53,656 nucleotides of DNA from Calditrichota bacterium (GCA_024278755.1 JAJRSO010000014.1:1-53656); one strand, 5' to 3'; shown: positions 43,821-53,213, counted from the first letter of the stretch. The notes: generated by a model not told the origin, from the sequence alone. Program-made: numbers and translations.

Positions 43821-45202
43821 CAGTTTACCGCCTCTTCGAAATGTTTTTTTATATATTTTAAACAAGCGTCATGCTCGTTAGGAACCTGTCCGCCGAGAAT
43901 AGCCTCTTCGATAAAACGTTTTATTTTGCCCACCAGCGGTCCGGGTTTTAGATCAAAGACTTCCATAATTTCCCGTCCATCCACCGGAGGCTGAAAATTA
44001 CGCAGCCGATCCCGTTCTTCTACTTCGGCCATTTTTTCGATGACATGGGCATAATTGGCAAGATATTTTTTTACCCGTTTCGGATTTTTGGAAGTGATAT
44101 CTGCCCGGCATAAAATCATCAGATCGTCCACATCGCTGCCGGCCAAAAACAGCAGACGGCGCAAAGCGGAATCGGACACTTCTTCGCTGACCAAAGCCAT
44201 AGGGCGCAGGTGCATGTTTACCAGTTTTTTAACATAGCGGATGGTTTCCGCCGGGTAACGCATGCGTTTCAGAATGCCCCCTGCCATACGCCGGCCCACC
44301 ACTTCGTGTCCGTGAAAAGACCAGCCGCTGCCGGGCGTAAACCGTTTTGTGCGCGGTTTACCAATATCATGAAACAGCGCGGCGAGACGCAATTCCAGCT
44401 TCTTGGTCTTTTTTGATATATTATCAACCACTTCCAGGGTATGGTAAAAAACATCTTTATGATGATGTTTTTCTTTTTGCTCCACGCCTTTCATCACCTT
44501 CATCTCCGGCAGGATGATATCCATCAGACCGGTTTCATCCAACATGCGCAACCCAATTGAAGGTTTTTCGGCCATCAGTATTTTATTAAACTCATCCGTA
44601 ATGCGTTCCTGCGATACGATGGAGAGTCGTTCGGCAGCCTCTGTTATAGCGGCATACGTTTCCGCTTCGATTTCAAACCCCAGGCGGGTGGCAAAACGAA
44701 TGGCGCGCAGCATACGTAGCGGATCGTCCGAAAAAGTTTGCAGCGGTTCCAGCGGCGTTTTTATCAGTTTTTGCCTGATATGCTCCCGTCCTTGATACAC
44801 ATCAATAATTTCTCCGAAATTTTTCGGATTAATATGCATGGCCAGCGTATTTATGGTAAAATCACGGCGGCTTAAATCGCTTCGCAGGTCGGCCTGTTCG
44901 GTAACCGGATTACGGGAATCTTTATGATAGGATTCTGCCCGGGCATTTACAAACTCCAGCTCGTATCCGTAATAACGGGTCATAAAGGTGCCGAAGCGCG
45001 GATAACGCACCAGGGTTCGCAGGCGCAGATCTTTCTTCAACTGTCCGGCAAAAAGCATGGCGTCGCCAACGACCACAAAATCGATGTCTTTACTTTTTTT
45101 ACCCATTATATCATCGCGAACGTAACCGCCAACCACAAAAATATCGTAGCCGCATTTTTGCCCGGTTTGATAAATTTTATTAAAAAGAACTTCTACGTTC
45201 AT
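43820..45202 (-). CDS. cca: tRNA nucleotidyltransferase (CCA-adding), HD-domain type
   Basis: 460 aa. It adds or repairs the 3' CCA of tRNA. The class II nucleotidyltransferase head has GGYVRD and the catalytic D39/D41 in SKDIDFVVVGDAM; RRDFTINTLAM and DDPLRMLRAIRFATRLGFEI follow. The middle contains an HD phosphohydrolase domain (LAALFHDIGKPRTKR). The stop overlaps the ATG of the tRNA-editing gene. The four tRNA genes at 53058-53544 show no encoded CCA, so this enzyme is needed for them. Confidence 0.93.
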   Translation of the reverse strand: MNVEVLFNKIYQTGQKCGYDIFVVGGYVRDDIMGKKSKDIDFVVVGDAMLFAGQLKKDLRLRTLVRYPRFGTFMTRYYGYELEFVNARAESYHKDSRNPVTEQADLRSDLSRRDFTINTLAMHINPKNFGEIIDVYQGREHIRQKLIKTPLEPLQTFSDDPLRMLRAIRFATRLGFEIEAETYAAITEAAERLSIVSQERITDEFNKILMAEKPSIGLRMLDETGLMDIILPEMKVMKGVEQKEKHHHKDVFYHTLEVVDNISKKTKKLELRLAALFHDIGKPRTKRFTPGSGWSFHGHEVVGRRMAGGILKRMRYPAETIRYVKKLVNMHLRPMALVSEEVSDSALRRLLFLAGSDVDDLMILCRADITSKNPKRVKKYLANYAHVIEKMAEVEERDRLRNFQPPVDGREIMEVFDLKPGPLVGKIKRFIEEAILGGQVPNEHDACLKYIKKHFEEAVN

Positions 45203-45216
45203 TTATTTTCCTGTCT

Positions 45217-45310
45217 GAAATTCTAAAACACAAATTACAAATAAGCGGCAAACGTCGGTTAGGCCTTCTGATAAAGAGCTGAACCTTCAAACGTATCGTT
45301 TATTTGTAAT
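45217..45310. repeat. Dispersed inverted repeat, 'GAAATTCTAAAACACAAATTAC' family
   Basis: GAAATTCTAAAACACAAATT (45217-45236) and the inverted TTTATTTGTAATGTT (about 45299-45313) flank a short central part. It belongs to the family at 20159-20298 and 24405-24560, and lies between ctp and cca. Confidence 0.6.
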
Positions 45311-45371
45311 GTTATGTTTTTCTTTTATGCCGCCCGCTATTGGCAGAACAAATATGTTAAAGCTTTTAATG

Positions 45372-47036
45372 CTATTCTAGTGCCAAAATATGCTGATACT
45401 TTTCAGGATTCCGTACAACATCAATGGCTTTGAGCGCCTGTTTATCCTTTTGCAGGCTGATGCGATCCCGCTCTTTGCGGTTAAAATATTTTTCAATCAA
45501 ATCAAGATAAAGAAATTCGGCTATCTGTTTTTCATCCTGTTCAAATTCTTTATTGAGTTCCATATCCAGACTTTTTTCCAATTCGTTTAATTGATTCTGA
45601 ATATGTTCTGAATACTGTTCTTTCTGAATATATTTTCTAATGCGTTCTATATCTCTACTGCAGGCGCACTCGTATTTAAAATCTGCCGCACTGAGAAATT
45701 GTTTAAATTTATCCATAATTGAATCGGCAAAAACCGGATTGTCTTTCCATTGCGGATAACGATTATGATAGTCAACGGCAAAATCGAAAACCATACTTTT
45801 GCGAATGAGCTGCATTAAAACATAACTAAGCGTATCGCCGCTTACAGGTATGTCGGGATAGATTCCACCCTTGTCTAACACTTTTCGTTTATGTTGTGTA
45901 TAAAAATTATGCGCGCCGTCGTCTTTTAACGCGGATGAATCGCGCACAATCACTTCATTATTTCGGCCGTAATCTTTTTTCTGAATACAGCGACCGCTGG
46001 GAATGTAGTATTTGGCGGTGGTCATTTTAAGTTTTACGTTACGGTGCTTATCCAGCGTAAAGACCTTTTGCACCAGCCCTTTTCCAAAGGTATCTTCGCC
46101 CACAATAACCGCCCGGTCAAGGTCTTGCAGAGCGCCGGCCACAATTTCGGAAGCGCTGGCGCTGCCGCCGTCCACCAAAACAGCCAGCGGAATATCGGGC
46201 AACAGCGGATTCTGTTTTGTAAAAAACTTATACTCTTTTTCACGGAAACCTTTTGTGTACACAACCAGCTGATCTTTGGGTACAAACAGATTTACAATAT
46301 TTACCGCCGCATCCAGCAGCCCGCCCGGATTACCTCTCAAATCCAAAATAAATGCTTTTATTTCCTGTTCTTTTTGCAGTTTGTGGATAACCTTAACCAC
46401 TTCTCCAACCGCTTTATCGGTAAAACTATTCAGATTCAGATAGGCCGTACCCGGCGCGATAAACCCGCTGTAGCCCACATCTTCCAGAACAATTTCAGCG
46501 CGAGTTATTGTTAAATCCAGCGGCTCATTGAGGCCCGGCCTTAAAATAGTAAGCGTTACGTCGGTGCCTATTTCTCCGCGCAGTTCCTTTGAGACCTGAT
46601 CTACGCTTTTCCCTGTTGTTTGTTTTCCATCAATTTTATCAATAATATCACCGGCCTGAATACCGATTTTTTTTGCCGGTGAATTATTGATGGGCGCAAT
46701 AACCGTAATTTTTTTATTGCGCAACCCTATCTCCATTCCCAAACCGCCGTATTTGCCGGTGGTCATAATACGCAAACGGCGTTGCCCGTCTTCTTCGAGG
46801 AAAACCGTATAAGGATCCAGCTCGCCCAGCATTCCGTTTATTCCGGCGCGAATCAGCGGATAAGGATCGAGGTCATCCACATATTGCTGATTTAGACGCT
46901 CATAGACCATTTGCATGTACTGCCAGCCTTTTTTCAGCCCGGTATAATAATCATCCTGATCGCCGGCCCTCAGGGAACCGGAAGCAAGTATAAAAATTAG
47001 TAAAAAGACAGACAGCTTTGAATAGCTCGGTTTCAT
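45372..47036 (-). CDS. C-terminal processing peptidase (S41), PDZ-containing
   Basis: 554 aa. It is an exported serine peptidase that clips C-terminal tails in the periplasm. The signal peptide ends near residue 24 (LRAG). PDZ domain at about 85-170 (KYGGLGMEIGLRNKK, GIQAGDIIDKIDGKQT), then the S41 core with ILDLRGNPGGLLDAAVNI, the catalytic Ser in VDGGSASASEIVAGALQD and the Lys in GKGLVQ. It is followed by a charged, helical C-terminal tail of about 140 residues that may regulate the enzyme. The ATG is just downstream of the tmk stop codon (4 nt). Confidence 0.95.
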   Translation of the reverse strand: MKPSYSKLSVFLLIFILASGSLRAGDQDDYYTGLKKGWQYMQMVYERLNQQYVDDLDPYPLIRAGINGMLGELDPYTVFLEEDGQRRLRIMTTGKYGGLGMEIGLRNKKITVIAPINNSPAKKIGIQAGDIIDKIDGKQTTGKSVDQVSKELRGEIGTDVTLTILRPGLNEPLDLTITRAEIVLEDVGYSGFIAPGTAYLNLNSFTDKAVGEVVKVIHKLQKEQEIKAFILDLRGNPGGLLDAAVNIVNLFVPKDQLVVYTKGFREKEYKFFTKQNPLLPDIPLAVLVDGGSASASEIVAGALQDLDRAVIVGEDTFGKGLVQKVFTLDKHRNVKLKMTTAKYYIPSGRCIQKKDYGRNNEVIVRDSSALKDDGAHNFYTQHKRKVLDKGGIYPDIPVSGDTLSYVLMQLIRKSMVFDFAVDYHNRYPQWKDNPVFADSIMDKFKQFLSAADFKYECACSRDIERIRKYIQKEQYSEHIQNQLNELEKSLDMELNKEFEQDEKQIAEFLYLDLIEKYFNRKERDRISLQKDKQALKAIDVVRNPEKYQHILALE

Positions 47037-47039
47037 CTA

Positions 47040-47675
47040 TTATTTCTCCTCTGATAGTACAAAGTCAATAATCCGATTGTGGATTTCTTCTTTTTGCGCG
47101 CCGGCATCCAAAACACGAACGCGCTGCGGATTTTGTTTGGCAATGGCCGCATATCCGGCCGCCACCCGCATAAAAAAGTCCTTACCGGATTCTTCCAGTC
47201 GATCCATTGCACGTCCGCTGTCCCAACGTCGTTGGTAGGACGCTTCCGGATCAATCTTTAAAAAAAAGGTCAGCCGGGGCATGAGTCCCTGTACGGCAGC
47301 CGTATTAATCTCTTCCACAATCTTCGAATCGATACCGCGCCCCCAGCCCTGGTAGGCGGTGGTGGAATCCACATAGCGATCGGCAATTACATAAACATCC
47401 TTTTTTAACAGAGGAATTATTTTTTCGGTTACCAGTTGGTTTCGGGCGGCGCTGTATAAAAAGATTTCACAAAAATCCGTCATCTTACCATTTTTTTTAT
47501 CTAAGAGCAGGGCGCGTATTTTTTCGGAAATATCGGTTCCGCCGGGTTCCCGTAATACATAAACCCGATCGCCGCGTTTTTCCAGAAAAGTGCGCAGCAA
47601 TTCGATTTGCGTAGATTTCCCGGAGAAATCAATCCCTTCAAATGAGAAAAAACGTTTGTTTGAAACATGCTCCAT
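47040..47675 (-). CDS. tmk: Thymidylate kinase
   Basis: 211 aa. It makes dTDP from dTMP in the cytosol. P-loop in FEGIDFSGKSTQ (about 12-23; a D-F replaces the common G-G-D), the LREPGGT motif (38-44), DRYVDSTTAYQGWGRG (catalytic-region Asp and Tyr), and the LID region R..S..A.DR (RRWDSGRAMDRLE). It starts with ATG 7 nt after the rsmI stop and is followed 4 nt later by ctp. Confidence 0.95.
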   Translation of the reverse strand: MEHVSNKRFFSFEGIDFSGKSTQIELLRTFLEKRGDRVYVLREPGGTDISEKIRALLLDKKNGKMTDFCEIFLYSAARNQLVTEKIIPLLKKDVYVIADRYVDSTTAYQGWGRGIDSKIVEEINTAAVQGLMPRLTFFLKIDPEASYQRRWDSGRAMDRLEESGKDFFMRVAAGYAAIAKQNPQRVRVLDAGAQKEEIHNRIIDFVLSEEK

Positions 47676-47681
47676 TTATGT

Positions 47682-48362
47682 TTATTTCCCGGCTACAATG
47701 AGTACGATTTCACCTTTTACCTTTCCAACCTGCAGATGTTCCAGCAGGGAGGACAAAGTGCCGCGGTAAAACTCTTCAAATTTTTTGGTCAGCTCTCTGG
47801 CCATTACAACGTTTCGGTCGCCCCAGTATTCCAGCAGTTCCCGCACGGTCTTTTCGATGCGGTGCGGCGACTCATATAACACAATCGTGCGTTTTTCTTC
47901 CGTTAAAAAAGTCAGCCTTGTTTTGCGCCCCTTTTTCTGCGGCAAAAAGCCCTCGTACACAAAACGGTGCACGGGCAGCCCGGAGGCGGTAAGCCCGGCC
48001 AGCAGAGCGGAAGCGCCCGGAATGGGAACCACGGGGATTGCGTTGGCCACACAGGCCTCCACGAGATTAAAACCCGGATCCGAAAGACAGGGCGTACCGG
48101 CGTCGGAAATCAGCGCCACGGATAAACCTTCGGAAAGCTTCTGCACCAGTTTAACCGTTTCCTTTTTCAAATTGTAACTGTGGTAACTGGTCATGTGTGT
48201 TTTAATTTCGTAGTGGCGCAGCAAAACGCCGGAGGTTCGGGTGTCTTCCGCTGCAATTAAATCGACATTTTTCAGGATATGCACAGCCCGGTAACTGATG
48301 TCCGCCAGATTCCCGATGGGCGTGCTAACAAGATACAAAGTACCTTTTTCAATGGTTTCCAA
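47682..48362 (-). CDS. rsmI: 16S rRNA (cytidine 1402-2'-O)-methyltransferase
   Basis: 226 aa from TTG 48362 (METIEKGTLYLVSTPIG), the best start because it keeps the nadE overlap short and GGGG lies about 7 nt upstream; longer starts run into nadE. It methylates C1402 of 16S rRNA. TPIGNLADISYRA, AAEDTRTSG, YHSYN, LISDAGTPCLSDPG and IPGASALLAGLTASGLP are the RsmI signatures. It is at the short end of the family (about 230-290). Its start lies 2 nt after the nadE stop codon. Confidence 0.93.
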   Translation of the reverse strand: METIEKGTLYLVSTPIGNLADISYRAVHILKNVDLIAAEDTRTSGVLLRHYEIKTHMTSYHSYNLKKETVKLVQKLSEGLSVALISDAGTPCLSDPGFNLVEACVANAIPVVPIPGASALLAGLTASGLPVHRFVYEGFLPQKKGRKTRLTFLTEEKRTIVLYESPHRIEKTVRELLEYWGDRNVVMARELTKKFEEFYRGTLSSLLEHLQVGKVKGEIVLIVAGK

Positions 48363-48363
48363 A

Positions 48364-49179
48364 TCAAACGCCCCAATCGCGGCAGTATCGAAAATCCTGG
48401 TTAATGGTTCGGTTGCCCAGTTTGGCAATCACCGTCGGACGGCGTTTAAACTGATTTTTCTGAATGCGGGATTTGATATCTTTAATCATTTCCGCAGAAT
48501 AGCCCATTTCCATTAAAATTTCATCCGGATAGCGCAGGTCTACCAAATAATATAAAAAGGGATCGATTTCCTTATAGGTGTAGCCTAGTTCATGTTCGTC
48601 CGTCTGTCCCAGCCAGAGATCCGCCGAAGGGGCTTTGTCGATAATAACCCGAGGCACTTTAAGATATTCGGCCAGTTCCCATACATGGGTTTTATACAAA
48701 TCGCCAATGGGATTTATGGCGCTGGCCAGATCGCCAAAAATGGTTCCGTAACCCAGTAGCAGTTCCGTTTTGTTGCTGGTGCCGATTACCAGCGCTTTGT
48801 GCTCCGCTGAGAAATCGTACAACAAACACATACGCTCGCGGGCCATTTTATTACCTTTACGCATGGGACCGGCATCCGGCTCATCCTTAAAAAAGGCGTC
48901 CACCATGGGTGAAATATCCCGCAATCGATAATGGATTCCCAACTCTTTGGCAGCCAGTTCCGCATGCGCTTCGCTATCGGGATTGCTTTCGCGGTAGGGC
49001 ATGGATAGGGCATGCACATTTTTCGGACCCAATGCTCGTGCCAACAACGCCGCGGCTACGGCGGAATCTACCCCGCCGGAAAGGCCTAAAACAACCTTTT
49101 TAAAACCTATTTTTTGTACTTCCTGCTGCAGGAAAAGCTCCAGAATGGAAGTTACCGTTTTGACGTTGATTTTTAGCAT
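48364..49179 (-). CDS. nadE: NAD synthetase (ammonia-dependent type)
   Basis: 271 aa from ATG 49179 (MLKINVKTV), with GAGG about 8 nt upstream; a longer frame begins at 49227. It converts deamido-NAD to NAD. PP-loop SGGVDSA (about 35-41), [17 protein letters not shown] (deamido-NAD and Mg binding), [18 protein letters not shown]. There is no glutaminase domain, so it uses ammonia. It overlaps no neighbour but is followed 2 nt later by rsmI. Confidence 0.95.
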   Translation of the reverse strand: MLKINVKTVTSILELFLQQEVQKIGFKKVVLGLSGGVDSAVAAALLARALGPKNVHALSMPYRESNPDSEAHAELAAKELGIHYRLRDISPMVDAFFKDEPDAGPMRKGNKMARERMCLLYDFSAEHKALVIGTSNKTELLLGYGTIFGDLASAINPIGDLYKTHVWELAEYLKVPRVIIDKAPSADLWLGQTDEHELGYTYKEIDPFLYYLVDLRYPDEILMEMGYSAEMIKDIKSRIQKNQFKRRPTVIAKLGNRTINQDFRYCRDWGV

Positions 49180-49374
49180 TGCACTGCCTCTTATTTTATT
49201 CGAAGCAAAATATACAAAGGGAGGCAAAAAAGTTAAAATTTTTTTACCGGACAGATTACAAAACGGACGGCTTTTGCCAGCCGCCCGAACTCTAAATTAT
49301 TCCGCAGCAATCACCATACTTTATTTAGAAAATGTCTTCAGAATTTCAAAATAAAATCTACCTTCCGGTGAACA

Positions 49375-50682
49375 TCAGGATAAGAAGTCATTCAGATACG
49401 CAAACTCATCTGTTAGCTTACCGTTGTACACAATCACCGCCCGCTTAATTTCATCCGGGAGCCCTGATTTGTTTAGCGGTTTACTAAAATCGGCCGTCAT
49501 TATTCCCGGAACAAACGGCGTTAAATTATTACTGAAAAATTCGGAGGCGTCTTTGGGCAATTCGGCCGGAAGATTATCCACGGCAAGCAATACGATTCCT
49601 TCGCCAACATGGCCGTCTTCGGTGGTGCGTTGCAACGGAAAGACGCGGTAGGCCGGCATTCCGGAACCGGTGCTCTTTACATTACACTCCACCGAGCCGT
49701 TTACATCGCAGGTGATATCGGCGATTGCGCTTAAACGGGGCTTGGCTTCCCTGCTAAAGAGTTCATACAAATCGTCCCAAGTTACGAATTTCGGATAACG
49801 GGTTTCCCAGTAAGTGGCGTTTACCAGAATCGTAAGATGGGGCAGATATTGCTTAAACTGCGCTTTATAGTTTTCCGGATGATCGTAATAATCCTGCAAT
49901 TGAAAATCCCTGTTTTCTTTATGCTCCACCAGATGCTCTTCTTTAAAAACGGTTAAGTAGAGCTTATTATTTTCTGCTTTTCCGCTTTGTGCAAAAGCAA
50001 TGAGTTTTTCGGGTTCAATATATTCATGCGGGAAACATTCAAAAATTTGCATGGCGCCTTTGGCAACATTTCCGTAACCGAGAATACCGATTATGACCGG
50101 GCCTGCATCTGCGGGGAATCCTTCCTGCTTCAATTGTGCACCAATATTACTTAATTTTTCTTTAGCGTCTTTAACCGATTAGTAATGCAACGCCTGCTTT
50201 ACGCCGGCAAACGGAGTCTGAATTCCGGCCTTCTGCCATTTTTCACCAAGCAACCAAAGAATGTCAATGGCGCCGGCGTCTCCGGCATAAGGGCCAAAAA
50301 AGACTTTCCGCCTTCCCTGTTCATCGGTAATTTTTTCATAGTCGATCAAGCTGGAACCGCTGTCCATAATACGCCGCAGCATGGACATATTTTCCTGCTG
50401 CCCTTTTATGGTATGCGAAAAATAGAGATAAACCTTCTTATTTAGAATTTTTTCTTCGGGAATTTCCTTAACCCCAAAAACAATGTCACCCGGTTCCATT
50501 CCGGCACAGCTTTCGGCGCCGGCCCGGTTAAAATCTTCTTCTTTAAAATACCGTTTTTCCGATTTTTCGATGAAGGATTTAATTTCTACCTGATTGTGAA
50601 TTTTTTTCAAATCGGAAGGAACCAGCGTACTGCGGCGTTCCCAGATATTTTTATCTTCTGCGCGAATTAATAAGGATCTCAT
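49375..50682 (-). pseudogene. Lysine-ketoglutarate reductase (AASS N-terminal) like gene with an in-frame TAA at codon 168
   Basis: 435 residues if the TAA at 50179-50181 is ignored. The first part shows the LKR pattern: IRAEDKNIWERRSTLVPSDL, GAESCAGMEPGDIVFGVKEI, YLYFSHTIKGQQENM, LIDYEKITDEQGRRKVFFGPYAG. After ALHY-stop-SVKDAKEKL the same frame continues with a Rossmann motif IIGILGYGNVAKGA and STGSGMPAYRVFPLQRTTEDG. LKR condenses lysine and 2-oxoglutarate to saccharopine; no saccharopine dehydrogenase partner is in the window. A one-base change would restore the gene, and the downstream part has no good start. Confidence 0.8.
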
Positions 50683-50938
50683 TTTTCCCCGTATCTGTTA
50701 AGTTTTCGGTTTTCATCAAAAAGCGTGTAAGTTAATATGAACAGTGGCGGTAATGCAATCCTTCCCATATAAAACAAAAAATATTTTATACCATCTTTGG
50801 TCACTTTTCGCCAATAAATTGTTTTATTTTTAATTTGTGATTTATTTCAGGAACTTTTACCTTTCGTAAATAAAAAACCAAATAATAAAATGCGTAACAA
50901 ATGCAACCTTTTAAACGTATAGGGAAAACAGGTACGAG

Positions 50939-51508
50939 TTGAAAAGAGAAGATGCTGCATTAGTTAAACGGGCCAAAGAGGGCGACGGTAAAGCATATGA
51001 TGAGCTGATACTGTTATATAAAGACGCTGTGCACGGCGTTATTTTCCGAATGGTTCGCAATAAACAGGAGGCCGAAGATTTAACCCAGGAAGCGTTTATC
51101 AAGGCATATAATTCCATTAATTCGTTTAATGAAGAATATGCTTTTTCGACCTGGCTCTTCAAAATTGCCACTAATAACTGCATCGACTTTTTTCGTAAGC
51201 GGAAACTGAAAACACAGTCCATAGACCAGACCATCCGCTATAAAGACGACGAAATTAAACATGAATATGCCGATCCGGAACGTACCGCGGATAAGGAGAT
51301 ACTGGCAGAAGAAAAGACGCGCCTGATAAAAGAGGCCATTGAACAGCTGCCCGAAAAATATAAAACGGCTATTTTGTTACGGCATACGGAAGAAAAAAGT
51401 TACGAGGAAATTGCCCAAATTCTGGGACTGCCGTTGGGCACCGTAAAAGCGCGGATTTTCAGAGCCAGGGAAATGTTAAAAAAACGATTAAAGGATATTT
51501 TATTTTAA
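50939..51508 (+). CDS. ECF-type RNA polymerase sigma factor
   Basis: 189 aa, starting at TTG 50939 (MKREDAALVKRAKEGD), with a weak ribosome site. Region 2 is visible at about 8-75 (YDELILLYKDAVHGVIFRMV, EAEDLTQEAFIKAY, FSTWLFKIATNNCIDFFRKR), and region 4 at about 132-185 (LPEKYKTAILLRHTEEKSYEEIAQILGLPLGTVKARIFRAREML). It directly precedes an exported protein gene (1-nt gap), suggesting a sigma factor controlling an envelope function. No anti-sigma factor is adjacent unless the following gene serves as such. Confidence 0.92.
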   Translation: MKREDAALVKRAKEGDGKAYDELILLYKDAVHGVIFRMVRNKQEAEDLTQEAFIKAYNSINSFNEEYAFSTWLFKIATNNCIDFFRKRKLKTQSIDQTIRYKDDEIKHEYADPERTADKEILAEEKTRLIKEAIEQLPEKYKTAILLRHTEEKSYEEIAQILGLPLGTVKARIFRAREMLKKRLKDILF

Positions 51509-51509
51509 A

Positions 51510-52382
51510 ATGAAAAAAAATACGTTTTTTCTAACCGCCATTTTCCTTCTTTTGCAGACCCTTTGGGCAAAAGACAATCTGGATATTTTAAAAAAGACGA
51601 TTCCGCTGGATGGCGAAAAAAAGCTGGAAGTTAAAATCTCATTTGGCGCTGGAACGCTTTATTTACATCCGGGAAAACCCGGCGATCTTTTTAAAGGGGA
51701 GCTTAAATTTGCTGACAAAGAGCCTTTCCTCGATTATTCCATCAACGGTGAAACAGGTATTTTGGAAATTAGTACCTCGGGATTTAATTCCAAAGACAAA
51801 GAGGATAAAACCTATAATTTTAAAAATTTCGATGACATGAAGAAAAATAGCTGGCATCTCTATTTTAGCCCGGAAATTCCCATTAAATTTGTCATCGAAA
51901 ACGGCGCTGCCAGCAACCGTTTTGAATTTGGTTCTCTCAAAATAAGTGATTTAAAAATCAGCACTGGCGCCAGCGAAACCATCATTAATTTCGCCGAACC
52001 CAATCCCATCGTGATGAATCATTTTACCATTGAATCCGGCGTAAGCGAAATAAAAGGTAAAAATCTACTGAATGCGAATTTTAATAAATTTCGTTTTGAA
52101 GGCGGCGTGGGCGATTATGATTTCTATTTTACCGGAAAACTTCAGCGTAGCCCGCGTATCGATATTGAAATCGGCGTAGCCAGTGCCAGCCTTTACCTGA
52201 ATCCCGATACTCCGTTTAAAGCGCGTATTAGCAGTTCTCTTTTAAGTTCGGTTGCTATTGACAATGCCGTGGAAGAGGAAGATGATTATTGGGTTTCTGA
52301 TAATTACAGCAGAAAAAAAGATTTCCTGAACATCTCTGCGGATGTGGGTATTGGCGGCTTTGAAATCCAGGTTCGTAACTAA
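51510..52382 (+). CDS. Exported protein with toast-rack/LiaF-like (DUF4097-type) beta-helix domain
   Basis: 290 aa. Residues 1-20 are a signal peptide (LLLQTLWAKD). The rest is beta-rich with the repeating pattern of toast-rack/LiaF-like domains: LEVKISFGAGTLYLHPG, LKISTGASETIINFAEP, FTIESGVSEIKGKNLLNANF, FEGGVGDYDFYFTG, IEIGVASASLYLNPDTPFKA and DVGIGGFEIQVRN. It is probably periplasmic or membrane-associated. Proteins of this kind often sit with stress-response regulators; the adjacent sigma factor fits that. Confidence 0.8.
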   Translation: MKKNTFFLTAIFLLLQTLWAKDNLDILKKTIPLDGEKKLEVKISFGAGTLYLHPGKPGDLFKGELKFADKEPFLDYSINGETGILEISTSGFNSKDKEDKTYNFKNFDDMKKNSWHLYFSPEIPIKFVIENGAASNRFEFGSLKISDLKISTGASETIINFAEPNPIVMNHFTIESGVSEIKGKNLLNANFNKFRFEGGVGDYDFYFTGKLQRSPRIDIEIGVASASLYLNPDTPFKARISSSLLSSVAIDNAVEEEDDYWVSDNYSRKKDFLNISADVGIGGFEIQVRN

Positions 52383-52402
52383 TTGAGATTTTACAACTAC
52401 CT

Positions 52403-53005
52403 ATGTTTGATTTGCTCATTGCCACTCAAAACGCACACAAGATAAAAGAAATAGAACCGCTTTTTGATTCGCAGTCTATTCGTTTAAAAAGCCTGACCGA
52501 AATGGAAACAATCCCCGAAATCATTGAAGACGGGAATTCGTTTGAGGAAAACGCCGCCATTAAGGCCCGTATCTGTTACCAGGCGTTTAACCGCCCCGTA
52601 ATGGCCGATGATTCCGGCCTGGAAGTGGACGCATTGAATAATGAACCGGGAATCTATTCCGCACGTTATGGCGGACCGCATGCAGACTATAAATTGAATA
52701 ATCGTGTTCTGATCCAAAACATGAACACCGTGCCGAAAGGCCGGCGCCAGGCACGATTTGTGTGTACCATTTGTTATAAAGATAAATCGGGCGAATATTT
52801 TTTTACCGGCAGCACCGAAGGAATTATTTTAACCGAGTTAAGCGGAACAGAAGGCTTTGGATACGATCCGTTGTTTTATCTGCCTGAAATGCGTAAAACA
52901 TTTGCTCAACTCAGTATGGAAGAAAAGAATGCCGTTAGTCATCGGGGAAAAGCCGTTCACAAATTAATTGCTTTTTTAAACAAAAATATTTTGTCTGTTT
53001 ATTGA
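52403..53005 (+). CDS. rdgB: dITP/XTP pyrophosphatase (RdgB/HAM1)
   Basis: 200 aa. It hydrolyses noncanonical purine triphosphates. Signatures: LLIATQNAHKIKEIEPLF (substrate-binding TxNxxK loop), IEDGNSFEENAAIKAR, MADDSGLEVDALNNEPGIYSARYGG and GTEGFGYDPLFY, then SMEEKNAVSHRGKA. Length is normal. There is no clear ribosome site before ATG 52403, 20 nt after the previous stop, so translation may depend on the upstream gene. Confidence 0.96.
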   Translation: MFDLLIATQNAHKIKEIEPLFDSQSIRLKSLTEMETIPEIIEDGNSFEENAAIKARICYQAFNRPVMADDSGLEVDALNNEPGIYSARYGGPHADYKLNNRVLIQNMNTVPKGRRQARFVCTICYKDKSGEYFFTGSTEGIILTELSGTEGFGYDPLFYLPEMRKTFAQLSMEEKNAVSHRGKAVHKLIAFLNKNILSVY

Positions 53006-53057
53006 CATTCCAAAATTAACATATTAAATTTATAAACTCTTTGCTTGAGGAGTAGTT

Positions 53058-53132
53058 CGGGGCGTAGCGCAGTCCGGTTAGCGCACCTGCCTTGGGAGCA
53101 GGGGGTCGGAGGTTCAAATCCTCTCGCCCCGA
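53058..53132 (+). tRNA. tRNA-Pro (anticodon TGG)
   Basis: Acceptor CGGGGCG pairs with CGCCCCG; the anticodon arm is CCTGC-CTTGGGA-GCAGG with TGG; the T arm is GGAGG-TTCAAAT-CCTCT with one non-Watson-Crick pair. CCA is not encoded. It is the first of a tRNA cluster after rdgB. Confidence 0.95.
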
Positions 53133-53139
53133 CAGGACA

Positions 53140-53213
53140 GCGCCCTTAGCTCAGCTGGATAGAGCAACTGCCTTCTAAGCAGTAGGTCAGAGGTTCGAAT
53201 CCTCTAGGGCGTA
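53140..53213 (+). tRNA. tRNA-Arg (anticodon TCT)
   Basis: Acceptor GCGCCCT pairs with AGGGCGT; the anticodon arm is ACTGC-CTTCTAA-GCAGT with TCT (reads AGA/AGG); the T arm is AGAGG-TTCGAAT-CCTCT. No CCA is encoded. Confidence 0.96.

Noticed and set aside
47682-48428. rsmI start at the TTG at 48428
   Set aside because: It would overlap nadE by 65 bp and add a sequence unlike RsmI N-termini. The TTG at 48362 starts just after the nadE stop and close to the conserved LYLVSTPIG strand.
39774-50682. Reassignment of TAA as a sense codon
   Set aside because: Most genes in the window end cleanly at TAA with normal lengths, including tmk, folE and the symporter. A general code change is not supported; at most a few sites could be read through.
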